Shown: positions 19,453 to 29,734, numbered from the stretch's first letter. The stretch is DNA of 64,000 bases from Methanobacterium sp. SMA-27 (GCF_000744455.1 NZ_JQLY01000001.1:1488001-1552000), one strand, 5' to 3'. Notes: generated by a model not told the origin, from the letters alone. Program-made: numbers and translations.

Positions 19453-19875
19453 TACTGTCTAAAAATTGGAGTATTGTCTCAACTATCCACATTGTAAATA
19501 ATAAAGGATTTATTTTGTTTTAATTAAGAAATGACCAGTATGATAGGTTTTATTTTAATTTAAAGTCCATTATACTAGTTTTTTATATGATGTATGTATA
19601 ATTAGTATTTGTAAACGGATTAAATAAATGTGATTAAAGGATATAGTGTTTCAATTGACCCTATTTGTTAAAAATACCAACTGAGTAAGCTGATCCATAA
19701 TTTGTTGGATAAATAAGAATTTAGAAGGTCTTAAATTAAAAAAAGAGCCCTATATCGGCCTTTTTTTGGAAAAAAAACCAAAACATATATAAGTGATGAT
19801 CAAGTAATCCAGTTTTAGGTTTGATACAATCAAATATTTAGTTATTTGATGTTTATCAAACGTGGAGGCGGTATA
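19408..19875. promoter_or_regulatory. Promoter and leader of the PMB-repeat gene at 19876
   Basis: At 19738-19767 AAAAAGAGCC and GGCCTTTTTTT form a hairpin with flanking A and T runs that could stop transcription in either direction. A TATA-like element ACATATATAAGTGATGAT is at 19783-19800. Two palindromes follow, TTTGAT-ACA-ATCAAA at 19820-19834 and TTTGAT-GTTT-ATCAAA at 19845-19860, the second only 2-3 nt before TGGAGG (19863-19868). The same arrangement is found before the gene at 18346. Confidence 0.5.
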
Positions 19876-20925
19876 ATTAATAGAAAATTGTTATTATCAG
19901 TGCTATTATTATTAGGATTAGCACTAGTTTTAAATGCAAATACAGCAGCAGCAGCAAACGCTACAACCAAAGTAGCTCCCAAAGTAACATCAGTCAATCC
20001 AGCAGACCATTCAATTGTATTGAAAAGTCAAACCATTAAAGTAAAATTTAACGAAACAATTAAAACTGGACCTTACTCAATAACACTCAAAAACAGTGCA
20101 GGAAAAGTTATAAAAACTAAAAACATTATTAGTTTCAATACACTAAGCATTATCCCATCAAATGCATTAGCCACTGGGGTTAAATATAATCTTATATTAA
20201 ATGCAGGAAGTGTAAAAAACCTGGCAGGAAATTGTAATTCCAAATATACTACCAGCTTTACTGTATCCCCAATAACATTGTCTCAAATGAAAGATTGTCT
20301 TTCAAGAGTACAGAAGTTCTATAATAGTAACTATAGACTTCCTAACTATGTGACTTATGGTTCTAAAAAGATTGATATAACCACTTTTAAGAAGATTATA
20401 GGAACACAAGGGTTAAAAATAAAAACAACTTCTGCAAACGGAGTAAGTGCAAGTCAAGGTAGACCAGTTTATATTACAAGCGATAATATAATAAGCAAAA
20501 GCAGTGACAATGCCAGGATTAACAAAATCATTTATGGATTAAAAGCCATGGGAATAAAGGCTTATAATATGGGTTTAGGACCCAATTATCATGTAAGTGT
20601 TCTTCAATCAAGTAGAGTTCCCAAAAATGCATTAGTAATCGACATATATGGAGGGGCTTGTGCCGGTACATTAAAAGAAATGGGAAGTAAATGGTACAAA
20701 AGTATAAAAAGTACTAGAGAAGTCTTCTCAGTCTTCTGGCCACCATCTACAGATATAACTAATTTAGCATATTTACCAAGAGCACATGATGATAACTTCG
20801 ACCCAGCATCATTCAAAGGCATAGCACATCCAGATGCTTACTTGAAAGCAAATGGATACAATTACATCCACTCTGGAAGTATGACAAATGTTGTAAATGC
20901 AATATTCTACGAAGCAACACATTAA
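19876..20925 (+). CDS. Secreted PMB-repeat protein with Big_5 and unknown C-terminal domain
   Basis: About 349 residues: signal peptide (NRKLLLSVLLLLGLALVLNA), a Big_5/SbsA-type Ig domain at 35-130 (VTSVNPADHS...VKFNETIK), one pseudomurein-binding repeat at 131-182 (RVQKFYNSNYRLPNYVTYGS), then a 155-residue domain I cannot name. That domain has YITSDNI, GLKAMGIKAYNMGLGPNYH, a hydrophobic ALVIDIYGGACAGT with following EM, and AHDDNFDP. The same domain ends the proteins at 23046-24544 and 29851-31344. It is presumably wall-associated; an enzymatic role is possible from its conserved Cys, Asp and His residues (inference). The start proposed is ATT, 8 nt after TGGAG; upstream TTG and ATG codons have no ribosome binding site. 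Confidence 0.78.
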   Translation: MNRKLLLSVLLLLGLALVLNANTAAAANATTKVAPKVTSVNPADHSIVLKSQTIKVKFNETIKTGPYSITLKNSAGKVIKTKNIISFNTLSIIPSNALATGVKYNLILNAGSVKNLAGNCNSKYTTSFTVSPITLSQMKDCLSRVQKFYNSNYRLPNYVTYGSKKIDITTFKKIIGTQGLKIKTTSANGVSASQGRPVYITSDNIISKSSDNARINKIIYGLKAMGIKAYNMGLGPNYHVSVLQSSRVPKNALVIDIYGGACAGTLKEMGSKWYKSIKSTREVFSVFWPPSTDITNLAYLPRAHDDNFDPASFKGIAHPDAYLKANGYNYIHSGSMTNVVNAIFYEATH

Positions 20926-20942
20926 ACCCATTTCAAGAAAAT

Positions 20943-20987
20943 AAAGAACCATTAATAATGGATTCTTTAATTTTTTAATTTTTTTAA
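20943..20987 (+). terminator. Intrinsic terminator hairpin
   Basis: AAAGAACCATTA pairs with TAATGGATTCTTT in a stem of about 12 pairs with a single-base bulge, followed by TTTTTTAATTTTTTT. It lies 18 nt after the stop of the PMB-repeat gene and would end its transcript. Confidence 0.65.
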
Positions 20988-21280
20988 TTAAAGTTTAAAT
21001 CGATACATTGACAATAATTTATTTATTTATCTTACCCCGAATTTTAACTATTTCTAGTTTAATCCATAATCACATAAAATTATTTGAGACTTTACCAATT
21101 ATCTAATTTAAGCTGTTATTCTCAAATTCATGAAGGTTAATTATATTATTTTGATTTTAATATTATTTATTTTCTAAAATTCTAGACCTAAAAGAATATA
21201 TTATATTAAAAGAGAAATTAAATGGTAAAAATTTATTAAATATAATTATAAGATTTATATCAAAATTTTTAGGAGATTTT
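20988..21280. other. Intergenic region before ugd
   Basis: AT-rich, with no ORF. AGGAG at 21271-21275 is the ribosome binding site of the UDP-glucose dehydrogenase gene; the promoter is not clear among many AT tracts. Confidence 0.4.
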
Positions 21281-22621
21281 ATGAAACTAACAATTATTGG
21301 AACGGGTTATGTAGGATTAGTAACCGGTGTATGTTTTTCAGAAATGGGAAATAAAGTATATTGTATTGATATTGATAAGAAAAAAGTAGAAGATTTAAAA
21401 AAAGGTATCATCCCAATTTATGAACCTGGTTTAGAAGAGTTGTTATCTAAAAATAGTAATAATGGTAATCTTTACTTCACAACAGAATTAAATGATGGCT
21501 TGAAAAATTCCAATATATGTTTTATAGCCGTAGGCACTCCAATGAATGAAGATGGAAGTGCAGACTTGCAATATGTACTTTCTGTAGCAAAAGAAATAGG
21601 AAAAACACTTACCCATGACATTATTATTGTAAATAAATCTACAGTGCCAGTAGGAACTGGATACATAGTAGATCAAATAATTAATAAAGAATTAGAAAAA
21701 AGAAATTTAAAGTTTAAAGTTCATGTAGTGTCAAATCCTGAATTTTTAAAGGAAGGATCAGCTGTTGCTGACTTTATGCGGCCAGATAGAGTTGTTATAG
21801 GTTCTGATGATGTAGATGTGTTACAAACAATAAAAGAATTGTATACTCCTTTCACTATTAATCATGAAAGATTCATAACTATGGATATATGTAGTTCAGA
21901 AATGACTAAATACGCATCAAATGCCATGCTGGCTACAAGAATCTCATTCATGAATGAAATGGCCAATATTTGTGAAAGAGTAGGCGCAGATATTAATAAA
22001 GTTAGAGAAGGAATTGGTAGTGATAAAAGAATAGGATACAGCTTTCTATATCCTGGCTGCGGTTATGGGGGAAGTTGTTTTCCAAAGGATATTAAAGCTT
22101 TGATAAAAATTGCCCACGATAATCAATATGAACCAACCATATTAAAAGGATTAGAATCTGTTAATAATCAACAAAAATTATCACTTGTAAATAAGATCAT
22201 TAAAAGATTTGGAAATGATCTTTCTGGTCACACATTTACTTTATGGGGATTGTCTTTTAAACCCGAAACCGATGATATGAGAGAAGCACCATCATTAGAA
22301 ATTATTAATAAATTAATTGAATTAGGAGCTAAAATCAATTCATACGATCCAAAAGCAATGGATGTTGCAAAGAATTTATATTTTAAAGATAATTCAAACA
22401 TAAAATTCTTCAATAACAAGTACGATGCATTATTAGATGCAAATGCAATGATCCTCGTAACTGAATGGAAGGAATTTAGGAGCCCAGAATTTGATGAAAT
22501 TTCAAAAAAAATAAAGACAAAAATAATTTTTGATGGAAGAAATCAATATAATCAAGATAACCTGGAAAAGATGGGCTTTGAATATTATCAAATAGGTGTA
22601 TCTGATGGTTTTAATCTCTAA
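21281..22621 (+). CDS. ugd: UDP-glucose 6-dehydrogenase
   Basis: A 446-residue cytoplasmic enzyme that oxidises a UDP-sugar (glucose, or possibly N-acetylglucosamine or related) at C6 to the uronate with two NAD. The N-terminal Rossmann motif GTGYVG (residues 6-11), FIAVGTPMNEDGSAD, NKSTVPVGTG, NPEFLKEGSA and the catalytic Cys266 in GYGGSCFPKD are all present, and the C-terminal UDP-binding domain has GLSFKPETDDMREAPS. Length is normal for the family. ATG follows AGGAG by 5 nt. It stands alone, between surface-protein genes, and would supply uronic acid for the glycans assembled nearby (inference). Confidence 0.95.
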   Translation: MKLTIIGTGYVGLVTGVCFSEMGNKVYCIDIDKKKVEDLKKGIIPIYEPGLEELLSKNSNNGNLYFTTELNDGLKNSNICFIAVGTPMNEDGSADLQYVLSVAKEIGKTLTHDIIIVNKSTVPVGTGYIVDQIINKELEKRNLKFKVHVVSNPEFLKEGSAVADFMRPDRVVIGSDDVDVLQTIKELYTPFTINHERFITMDICSSEMTKYASNAMLATRISFMNEMANICERVGADINKVREGIGSDKRIGYSFLYPGCGYGGSCFPKDIKALIKIAHDNQYEPTILKGLESVNNQQKLSLVNKIIKRFGNDLSGHTFTLWGLSFKPETDDMREAPSLEIINKLIELGAKINSYDPKAMDVAKNLYFKDNSNIKFFNNKYDALLDANAMILVTEWKEFRSPEFDEISKKIKTKIIFDGRNQYNQDNLEKMGFEYYQIGVSDGFNL

Positions 22622-23045
22622 AAACTGAATTTAAATGAGTCAAATAAAATTTAAATATTGATTTAATAATCTAAAATTAAAAAAGGCTTTGTTATACAAA
22701 TTGGTTTATAATAACCCAAACTCTCTTTTTTAATTTTTTTATTCAATTTATTCCAGAATCTTCTTTTATTGATGTGTTTTTTGAAATTATAGTTATAATT
22801 ATTAATTTTTTAAGCATCCATTTACAAAAAATTTTAGTTATAAAAAGTAGTATTCAAAAATCAAAATTATAGAAAAATATAATTTATTTCAATAGTCAAT
22901 TTATACACAATTTAATGAATAACAAATATACTATAATATTTACCCATATTGGTTTTATTAGAGGTATTTTATCCTAAAACGGCCTAAATTTTATAATACC
23001 CTTTTTTAAAAATAAAAAAAATATGTTTTATTTAATTTATTTAGA
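22622..23045. other. Convergent intergenic region
   Basis: A 424-base AT-rich gap between the end of ugd and the end of the frameshifted PMB-repeat gene. CTCTCTTTTTTAATTTTTTT around 22722-22741 may end ugd transcription. AAAAGGGTATTATA near 22994-23006, read on the minus strand, precedes a T-run and may end the other gene. No gene is visible. Confidence 0.4.
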
Positions 23046-24544
23046 TCACAAATTGGATATTGCCTGTATATATATACTGTTTACTATAGTTGCTATATCC
23101 CCATTTTGCTGATATAAATAGTGATATCCATATTGTTTTAACAAATTGGCAGGATTTATTACACCATCTTCAGCACGTATTTCATATATACCGTCATTAT
23201 TTGTGTCTTTTGCAGGATCAACTTTTCCATCCTGATCAGAGTCTATCCAATTGGGAAATCCCCCAACTGTACCATATTTTGGTGTGAAATCATCGTCATT
23301 TGATCTAGGTAATAATGTATTGTTGAGATTATCAATATTGGTTTTTGTATTTATCCAAATTGAAAATATACTTCTATTACGAACCATATTTGTGTAATAA
23401 CTTTTTGTCATTTCCCATATTGTACCTGCACAAACTCCACCATATATATTGACTATTAAAGCGTTTTCAGGTATTGCAATGTTTGTAAGGATTTCATAAT
23501 GAGAATTTGGGCCTAAACCATAATTCATTGCATATAATCCCATAGCTTTTAAGCCAGATACAATGCTGTTCAATCGAGCCATATCAATACTTGTGTTAAT
23601 TATATTATCGCTTGTGAGATAAATTGGTCTTGAATTAGTAATTTCAATTTTTGTGGAGCTGTATTTGTAGTTGTTAGATTCATTGGATTCATTTATAAGT
23701 TTAGTTTTGTCTGCATAAGCCATTATAGAATAGTTGGAGTTTGTAATGTTAAGGGGTATTGATAATTTGGTGTTCTGGCTGTTGCTTGCTCCTGCAGCTA
23801 GTGAACTTATGTATCTTTGTCCAATGTAAATAGATGAATCACCTATTAGATAGTATTTTACATAGAATCCGCCAGTAGCAGTATTTCCTCTGTTTTTAAC
23901 TGTGTTTGGCACGGTTATTGTATTCCCTTTTACACCTATTGTAGGGGCTGTGACTTGGGTTACTGTTAAATCCTTTATTTTGGTGTTAATTTTTAATCCC
24001 TGAGTTGCTATGATCCTCTGAAATTCTGCTATGAGTATCTTTTTTGTAACAAAACTCACATAGTTAGGTAATCTTAAATTGCTGTTGAAGAAGGTCTGTG
24101 CTCGGGAAAGACCGTCTTTCATTTGAGCTAATGTAATTTGGGATACTGTAAATCTGGTTGTATAGTAGGAATTACCCTTTCCTGCCAAGTCCTTTATACT
24201 GCCAGAATATAGTATAAGATTATATTTAACCCCAGTTGGTAACGTAGTTGATGGAACAATGCTGAGTGTTCGGTTATTTATACTTTTTTTGTGGTAATTG
24301 TTTTTCCTGCACTGTTTTTAAGTGTTATTGACAGAGTTCCAGCTTTTATAGCCTTATTAAAGTAAACTTTAACTGTTTGACTTTTTAATATAATTGAATT
24401 ATTTACAGGATTTACAGATGTTACCTTAGGTACGGTGTTAGAAGTTACATTTGCAGCTGAAAGTGTACTTAAATTTAAAACCAATACTAATCCCACTAGT
24501 AATAATAAAGAAAATACCAATTTTCTATTCAGTTTTCTATTAAT
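23046..24544 (-). pseudogene. Frameshifted PMB-repeat surface protein, near-copy of 29851-31344
   Basis: The two halves of this gene are in different frames. The first part has a signal peptide and the start of a Big_5 domain and ends at a TAA at 24278. The second continues the Big_5 domain, then carries a PMB repeat, a CARDB-like domain and the unknown C-terminal domain. Alignment with the intact paralogue at 29851-31344 puts the lesion in a poly-A run: seven A here (plus-strand T at 24284-24290) against eight there (31086-31093). It may be a true pseudogene, a slippage-controlled gene or a sequencing error. The likely start is ATT at 24544, 8 nt after TGGAG; an ATG at 24565 lies before the ribosome binding site. 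Confidence 0.8.
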
Positions 24545-25053
24545 AATACCCGCTCCATCTCTCATTACGAAAAATATTAATTTTAATATTTTTAAGATTA
24601 ATATACAATAATTCAAGTTTAAACATCAAACATATATATTATATAGATTTTTTTATGAATTAAACATTTTTGGTTTAGTATAAGTAGTGCACTAGAAAAA
24701 ATTATGTTTTAACGATCTAATAAGGTGAATATGATTACATTAGGGTACGATAATTATTTATAGAATCTTTTTCAAACTAAATTTATCTTTTATTTGAATG
24801 AAATTATTTAGAGAAAACTTGAAATAAATTTTTGTGGGGGGGTTTATTCGAAGTTTAGCCATAGGACTCTTCTTAAATTCAGATGTGAATTTCCTAAGAT
24901 AATTAGAATTTAGAATTCTTTAATAGGATGAAAAGGGATTATTTAATAGATTTTTTTTATAATATCTATGCCTAAAATCTTAATTTTATAGGAAATTAAA
25001 AATTTTTCGATTCAAAAGATTTTGTAATTAAAATTTTTGAGAGGTTATGATAT
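24545..25053. promoter_or_regulatory. Divergent promoter region, PMB-repeat gene / DUF11 protein
   Basis: On the minus strand ATATATATG (about 24632-24640) could be the TATA box of the frameshifted gene. The rest is AT-rich with a seven-G run at 24836-24842 and no ORF. GAGG at 25040-25043 precedes the ATG of the DUF11 gene. Confidence 0.35.
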
Positions 25054-28000
25054 ATGCAAAGACAATTAGCATTGGCAGTATTTGCTATATTATTCATATT
25101 CGCTCTCTGTGGATTTTCAGCGGCTGCTGATACTAACATGAATTCTGGTACTAATATCACCAACAGTCATTTTAATACACATACTCATAGTCCAGTAACG
25201 AAATCAAATTCCACAAAAGCGAGTATTAAGACTAAATACAGCCAAAGCGATTCTCAAAATCCAGATCCAGCTGATCTGGATGTTTTTAAAAATAGTGATG
25301 CGGTAACCTTAGTTGATCCAACCACACGTACCAGTACTGCATCTGCCAATTACGGTGACATTAATCAGTGGTATATCTGGGTGACTAACAATGGCCCTGA
25401 TCCAGCTGTAAATGTAAACTTAATCGAAGTTCTACCAAAAGGACTAGCCCTATACGATCCAAATTCTTTCTATGATCCTATAGTGCCAGCTGGAACTTTC
25501 AATGCATCTTCGAGAACCTGGACTATTGATTCAGTAGATTCAGGAGTTACTTATGAGCTGATCTTCTGGACTGAAGTTAAATCTACTGGTCTATTATCAA
25601 ATACTGCCTTCGTATATTCTGACATACCAGATCCTGATTTTTCAAACAATGCCTGGACTGTAAATCTTGATGTTCCACCATTGGGATACTCCAATGTCAA
25701 TATAAGCAAACAATTCCATGGTTACGATTTCACAGGATTAGATCCAATCGGTTTAGGCCCTTTAATATCTCAAGCTAATTTCTACGACTGGGTTTGGGGT
25801 GTTATAACCATGACAAACAGTGGACCAGATTATGCAAATGTAATCGTGAAGGATACATCATCAAACTGGACATACTACGACCCTGTTTTCTGGCCTGATC
25901 AGTGGGCATTTGACGATGGTAATGGTTATGTATGGTACAACACCAATTTCGATGCAATAACAGGCATCTGGACCTTCACTATACCCGGGAATTCAATGTA
26001 CAATCTAGCTATCTTGGGTTATATTAGTGGTACAGGTACAGCTAATAACACTGCAAACCAGACATATCAGGACAATTTTAACCCTGATTTCCCAGTAGGT
26101 CCACCATACGGCATATCAACATCAACTCTAACCGTACCATCAGCATCCATTATAAGAATAGGGAATAGTACAACGTTACCTAAGGAATTTAGAACCAGCT
26201 TAAACAGTAACCCAATAACTTCGGCACACTATCTTGACTGGGTATGGTCTGTTATAACTACTTCAAACGACGGCCCAGATCCAGTTAATGTACTGTTCCA
26301 GGACACACCCACAGGATTCACAAACAACGGTGTTTATGCTGTAAGTAACGATAATGGGTTAACCTGGCTTTTAAATGACGGATCATACAATCCAATAACT
26401 GGCCTTTGGAATATAAACATTCCCACAGGAGCAACACGTTTACTTGCACTTTACGGACAGATAACACAAACAGGTACGATCACCAACCAAATAGCAGAAA
26501 TTTCACAGGATACATACAATCCATATGGACCTTTCAGTCAATTTCCAAATGATTATCCATCATACACTGCAACATTGAATGTTCCATTAACATCAACACT
26601 TGATTTCACCAAAACAGTATCAAATGGAATACATAATTATCACGATCTAATACACTACTACCTAACAGTGCATAACAACGGCCCGGACACCGCAACTGGT
26701 GTTTCAGTATTTGACAATCTACCTGCAGGAATTAATTATTTAAATTCAATTGCAAGTATAGGATCTTACAATCCAAACACTAATACATGGACAATAGGAA
26801 ACCTTAATTCCGGTCAAACCACATTCCTGGACATAACAGCCTTAATTAATACAACAGGATTGGTTAACAACGAAGCAACACTGACTCAGACAACATATCC
26901 ACAGACACCTATCATTAGAAATGTAAATTTCAATGTTCCATTAGCAGCAGATATCGGTGTAAGTAAGAACTTCTTCTATGAGGATCTAGGCCCTATAGTG
27001 TTCCCTGATAATCCTCTTGACCGTTACTGGAAATTCTTCAGCGAAGTTGTTGTAACCAATAACGGCCCAGATAGTGCTACTAATGTGAAAATTGCCGATC
27101 TTCTCAGTCCAGGAATGGAATTAGCACCTTTCGATCCATTTGGAAGCTGGTTTGTAACCTACACAAATCAAAACCCTGATGTGGATCCGCCAGAAAACAA
27201 CCCTTCATTCGACCCCATAACCATGATCTGGACCATACCAATCATGAACAACGGAGATATCTGGGTTCTTGATTTCTTCACAATAGCAAACACTACAGGA
27301 ACAGTAAACAACACAGCAATCTTTGATCCAACTACAGCAGATCAATTCGACTGGAATTCCACTAACAATGTTGGCTTTGTTGAAACTTATGTACCAACAG
27401 CACAGACACAATTAACCAAATGGTTCCAAAAGGACAATACATATGGATCACCACACACAACAACCACATCTTATCATAACAACCTATATGCTTTCATTAA
27501 ACTCTACAACATAGGACCTGACACAGCTAAATACATAACAGTAATTGATGACTTCACAAATGATCTAATTTACAACAGTGCACTAATGGAAACTAGTTAT
27601 GATGGAGGATTAACATGGGCTAATGACCCTAACGCTTTCTGGCTTGACTTCGGAACATATTCTGAACTTGAATGGTTTGTAAATGACTTACCATTAAATG
27701 GTATGGCCTTATTCAGAATACCTGGACAAGTTAATGTTAGCCATACAACGGTCACAAACAATGCAACTGAAACACAAAGAACATTCAATCCTGATGGAAA
27801 TAATACAGATAATCCGGGATTCAACACAATTAATGGTACAACAATATTAAATGTAGTATTACCACCAACAGTTACAAGTACAGATCCAGTTAAAAATGCT
27901 CAGAGTGTTCTTTTAAACAAAGTTGTAAAAATTACCTTTAGCAAGAACATTCAATTGGGTACAAATCCTTGGATAGAATTCAAAACTGCAGCTGGAACAG

Positions 28001-28473
28001 CAATAACATTCACAACAAAAATTGTTAATAATGTTCTATCATTAACACCTACCAGTCTTTTAAAAGGTGGAACCACCTACAATGTAGTTTTACACTCCAA
28101 TAGTGTCACAGATTTAAATGGGATAGGACTAGCAGCACCATACACAACAGTATTCACCACAACTAAACCGCCAGTAGTTACAAGTACAGATCCAGTTAAC
28201 AATACATCCAAAGTTCCAACAAATAAAATTGTAAAATTCAACTTCAGCAAAAACATTAAACTTGGAACAAACCCATGGATAGAATTCAAAAATTCAAGTG
28301 GAACAGCAAAACCCTTCACACTATCTGTTAGCGGAAGCACATTAAGTATAAAACCAAATTCATCACTATCAAAATCAACAAACTACACAGTTATTGTCCA
28401 CTCAAATGCCGTAAAAGACTCAAATGGAACCGGACTAGCAGCACCATACACAATAAAATTCAAAACAGCATAA
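25054..28473 (+). CDS. Large secreted DUF11-repeat protein with two C-terminal Big_5 domains
   Basis: A 1139-residue exported protein. Residues 1-24 are a signal peptide (LALAVFAILFIFALCGFSAAAD). A linker rich in Ser/Thr follows, then about six DUF11-type beta-sandwich domains to residue 930, each with a TNNGPDxAxxVxVxD-like core. They are rich in Trp, Tyr and Phe compared with other DUF11 repeats in the window. Two Big_5 domains close the protein (VTSTDPVxNxxxVxxNKxVKxxFSKNI, twice, about 935-1035 and 1037-1139). There is no C-terminal anchor. A structural or adhesive surface role is likely. The ATG is preceded by GAGG at 9-10 nt. Confidence 0.88.
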   Translation: MQRQLALAVFAILFIFALCGFSAAADTNMNSGTNITNSHFNTHTHSPVTKSNSTKASIKTKYSQSDSQNPDPADLDVFKNSDAVTLVDPTTRTSTASANYGDINQWYIWVTNNGPDPAVNVNLIEVLPKGLALYDPNSFYDPIVPAGTFNASSRTWTIDSVDSGVTYELIFWTEVKSTGLLSNTAFVYSDIPDPDFSNNAWTVNLDVPPLGYSNVNISKQFHGYDFTGLDPIGLGPLISQANFYDWVWGVITMTNSGPDYANVIVKDTSSNWTYYDPVFWPDQWAFDDGNGYVWYNTNFDAITGIWTFTIPGNSMYNLAILGYISGTGTANNTANQTYQDNFNPDFPVGPPYGISTSTLTVPSASIIRIGNSTTLPKEFRTSLNSNPITSAHYLDWVWSVITTSNDGPDPVNVLFQDTPTGFTNNGVYAVSNDNGLTWLLNDGSYNPITGLWNINIPTGATRLLALYGQITQTGTITNQIAEISQDTYNPYGPFSQFPNDYPSYTATLNVPLTSTLDFTKTVSNGIHNYHDLIHYYLTVHNNGPDTATGVSVFDNLPAGINYLNSIASIGSYNPNTNTWTIGNLNSGQTTFLDITALINTTGLVNNEATLTQTTYPQTPIIRNVNFNVPLAADIGVSKNFFYEDLGPIVFPDNPLDRYWKFFSEVVVTNNGPDSATNVKIADLLSPGMELAPFDPFGSWFVTYTNQNPDVDPPENNPSFDPITMIWTIPIMNNGDIWVLDFFTIANTTGTVNNTAIFDPTTADQFDWNSTNNVGFVETYVPTAQTQLTKWFQKDNTYGSPHTTTTSYHNNLYAFIKLYNIGPDTAKYITVIDDFTNDLIYNSALMETSYDGGLTWANDPNAFWLDFGTYSELEWFVNDLPLNGMALFRIPGQVNVSHTTVTNNATETQRTFNPDGNNTDNPGFNTINGTTILNVVLPPTVTSTDPVKNAQSVLLNKVVKITFSKNIQLGTNPWIEFKTAAGTAITFTTKIVNNVLSLTPTSLLKGGTTYNVVLHSNSVTDLNGIGLAAPYTTVFTTTKPPVVTSTDPVNNTSKVPTNKIVKFNFSKNIKLGTNPWIEFKNSSGTAKPFTLSVSGSTLSIKPNSSLSKSTNYTVIVHSNAVKDSNGTGLAAPYTIKFKTA

Positions 28474-28520
28474 TTAATCCTTTACTTTTTTTTATTTTTT
28501 TTTAGAATTTCTTAAATCCA
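28474..28520 (+). terminator. Possible T-rich terminator
   Basis: TTTACTTTTTTTTATTTTTTTTTAG follows the stop codon of the DUF11 gene within 20 nt. Archaeal RNA polymerase often stops at such T-tracts without a strong hairpin. Confidence 0.4.
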
Positions 28521-28763
28521 TATTACAGTCAATTATTCGGATACTTTAAAAATTAAGGATTTATAGTTCTTTAACGAATCCATGAAAAACTATGAACAAA
28601 AACTATTTTTGATGGTAGAAACCAGTAAAATAAAGAAATATTAATAAAAATGGGTTGGAAATATTTACCATTTATGATCTATGATGAAATCCTTATTCAT
28701 CTAACATAGTATATTCTGTTTACAAACACATAACTGAATTAAATTATTATCTAAAGTGATTAA

Positions 28764-29252
28764 ATGATAGAAGAAAAACCTAAACTGCCACTGCGAAATA
28801 TTTTTAAAAGGAGAAAGTTTATTTTAATTGGCTTATTATTGGCATTGATTTTGCTAAGTGTTTACTACTCATCAAATTACCAGCAACACCTTGAAAATCC
28901 CAACACAAGTATTATATTGAAAAATTATCCAATTGGACAGACAGTTTCAGTTTCAGGTGTTGTAACCAGTGCAAATAATGGTAGTTTCATTCTTTTAGAT
29001 ACTTACCATGACATTGAAGTGAATTACACAGTTTATTCTGATCAAAAAGTTTTTAGTGGCGATCAAGTTGAAGTACTGGGAGTTCTGGGGGATTCATACC
29101 AGATATTACCAACGAAAATACTTGTTATATCGAGTTTTGATTATAATTTCATGCTTCTACGTTCTGGTCTTGCTTTATTAATCTTTTTGTTATTTTTCAG
29201 ACGTTACTGGCGCTTCGATTTTAAGAAAATGGAATTCAGGAGGTTGAAGTAA
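28764..29252 (+). CDS. Membrane-anchored OB-fold protein
   Basis: A 162-residue protein with a membrane segment at 20-37 (FILIGLLLALILLSVYY), an extracytoplasmic OB-fold-like stretch at 55-125 (GQTVSVSGVVTSANNGSFILLD...VFSGDQVEVLGVLG), and a second membrane segment at 131-147. The OB-like part resembles the nucleic-acid-binding tRNA_anti type or the stomatin/NfeD type, but its ligand is unknown. Its stop codon overlaps the start of the next gene (TAATG), so both are translated as a pair. Confidence 0.7.
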   Translation: MIEEKPKLPLRNIFKRRKFILIGLLLALILLSVYYSSNYQQHLENPNTSIILKNYPIGQTVSVSGVVTSANNGSFILLDTYHDIEVNYTVYSDQKVFSGDQVEVLGVLGDSYQILPTKILVISSFDYNFMLLRSGLALLIFLLFFRRYWRFDFKKMEFRRLK

Positions 29253-29734
29253 TGCCTGACTGGATCACACACATTGCATTTGCATGGACATTATGTCGTA
29301 TTTTAAGCTTTAAATTTAAGGAGTTTGATGCTTCAAACACCATGATAGTGATAGCTGGCGCTTTAATACCCGACCTTGCCAAAGTAGTGTTGGGTTTGAA
29401 ACTCATTGGTGTAGATGCATATGAATATTTATCCCCAATACACTTACCAACTGGTTCGGTTATAGTTGCTGGGATAATATCACTTTTTTTCCCAGAAAAG
29501 AAAAAGACATTTATGTTTTTAGGACTTGGAGTTTTAACCCATTACAGTCTTGATCTAATTTTAGAACATGTTTCTGGAGGGATATACCTATTTTATCCAT
29601 TCAGCTGGTGGCAGTGGCAGCTTGAAATTACCAATAGTTCAGATTACCTTATTACAACTCTTGCATTATGTATTGCGGGGCTAGTATATTTAATCGGTAG
29701 AGAAGTTGATAGAGTTCCCCAAAAACAAATTTAA
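29252..29734 (+). CDS. YdjM/DUF457-like membrane-bound metal-dependent hydrolase
   Basis: A 160-residue membrane protein starting MPDWITHIAF, with HIAF, ALIPDLAKV and HYSLDLILEHV supplying the His/Asp residues typical of the YdjM family (LexA-regulated, putative membrane-bound metal-dependent hydrolases). Several hydrophobic segments cover most of the length. The substrate is not known for most members. It overlaps the upstream OB-fold gene by one base, so the two products probably work together at the membrane (inference). Confidence 0.75.
   Translation: MPDWITHIAFAWTLCRILSFKFKEFDASNTMIVIAGALIPDLAKVVLGLKLIGVDAYEYLSPIHLPTGSVIVAGIISLFFPEKKKTFMFLGLGVLTHYSLDLILEHVSGGIYLFYPFSWWQWQLEITNSSDYLITTLALCIAGLVYLIGREVDRVPQKQI

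Noticed and set aside
24836..24842. Run of seven G as a possible phase-variation tract
   Set aside because: It lies in a non-coding gap over 200 nt from either gene start and not within any promoter element I can recognise; nothing links it to expression.
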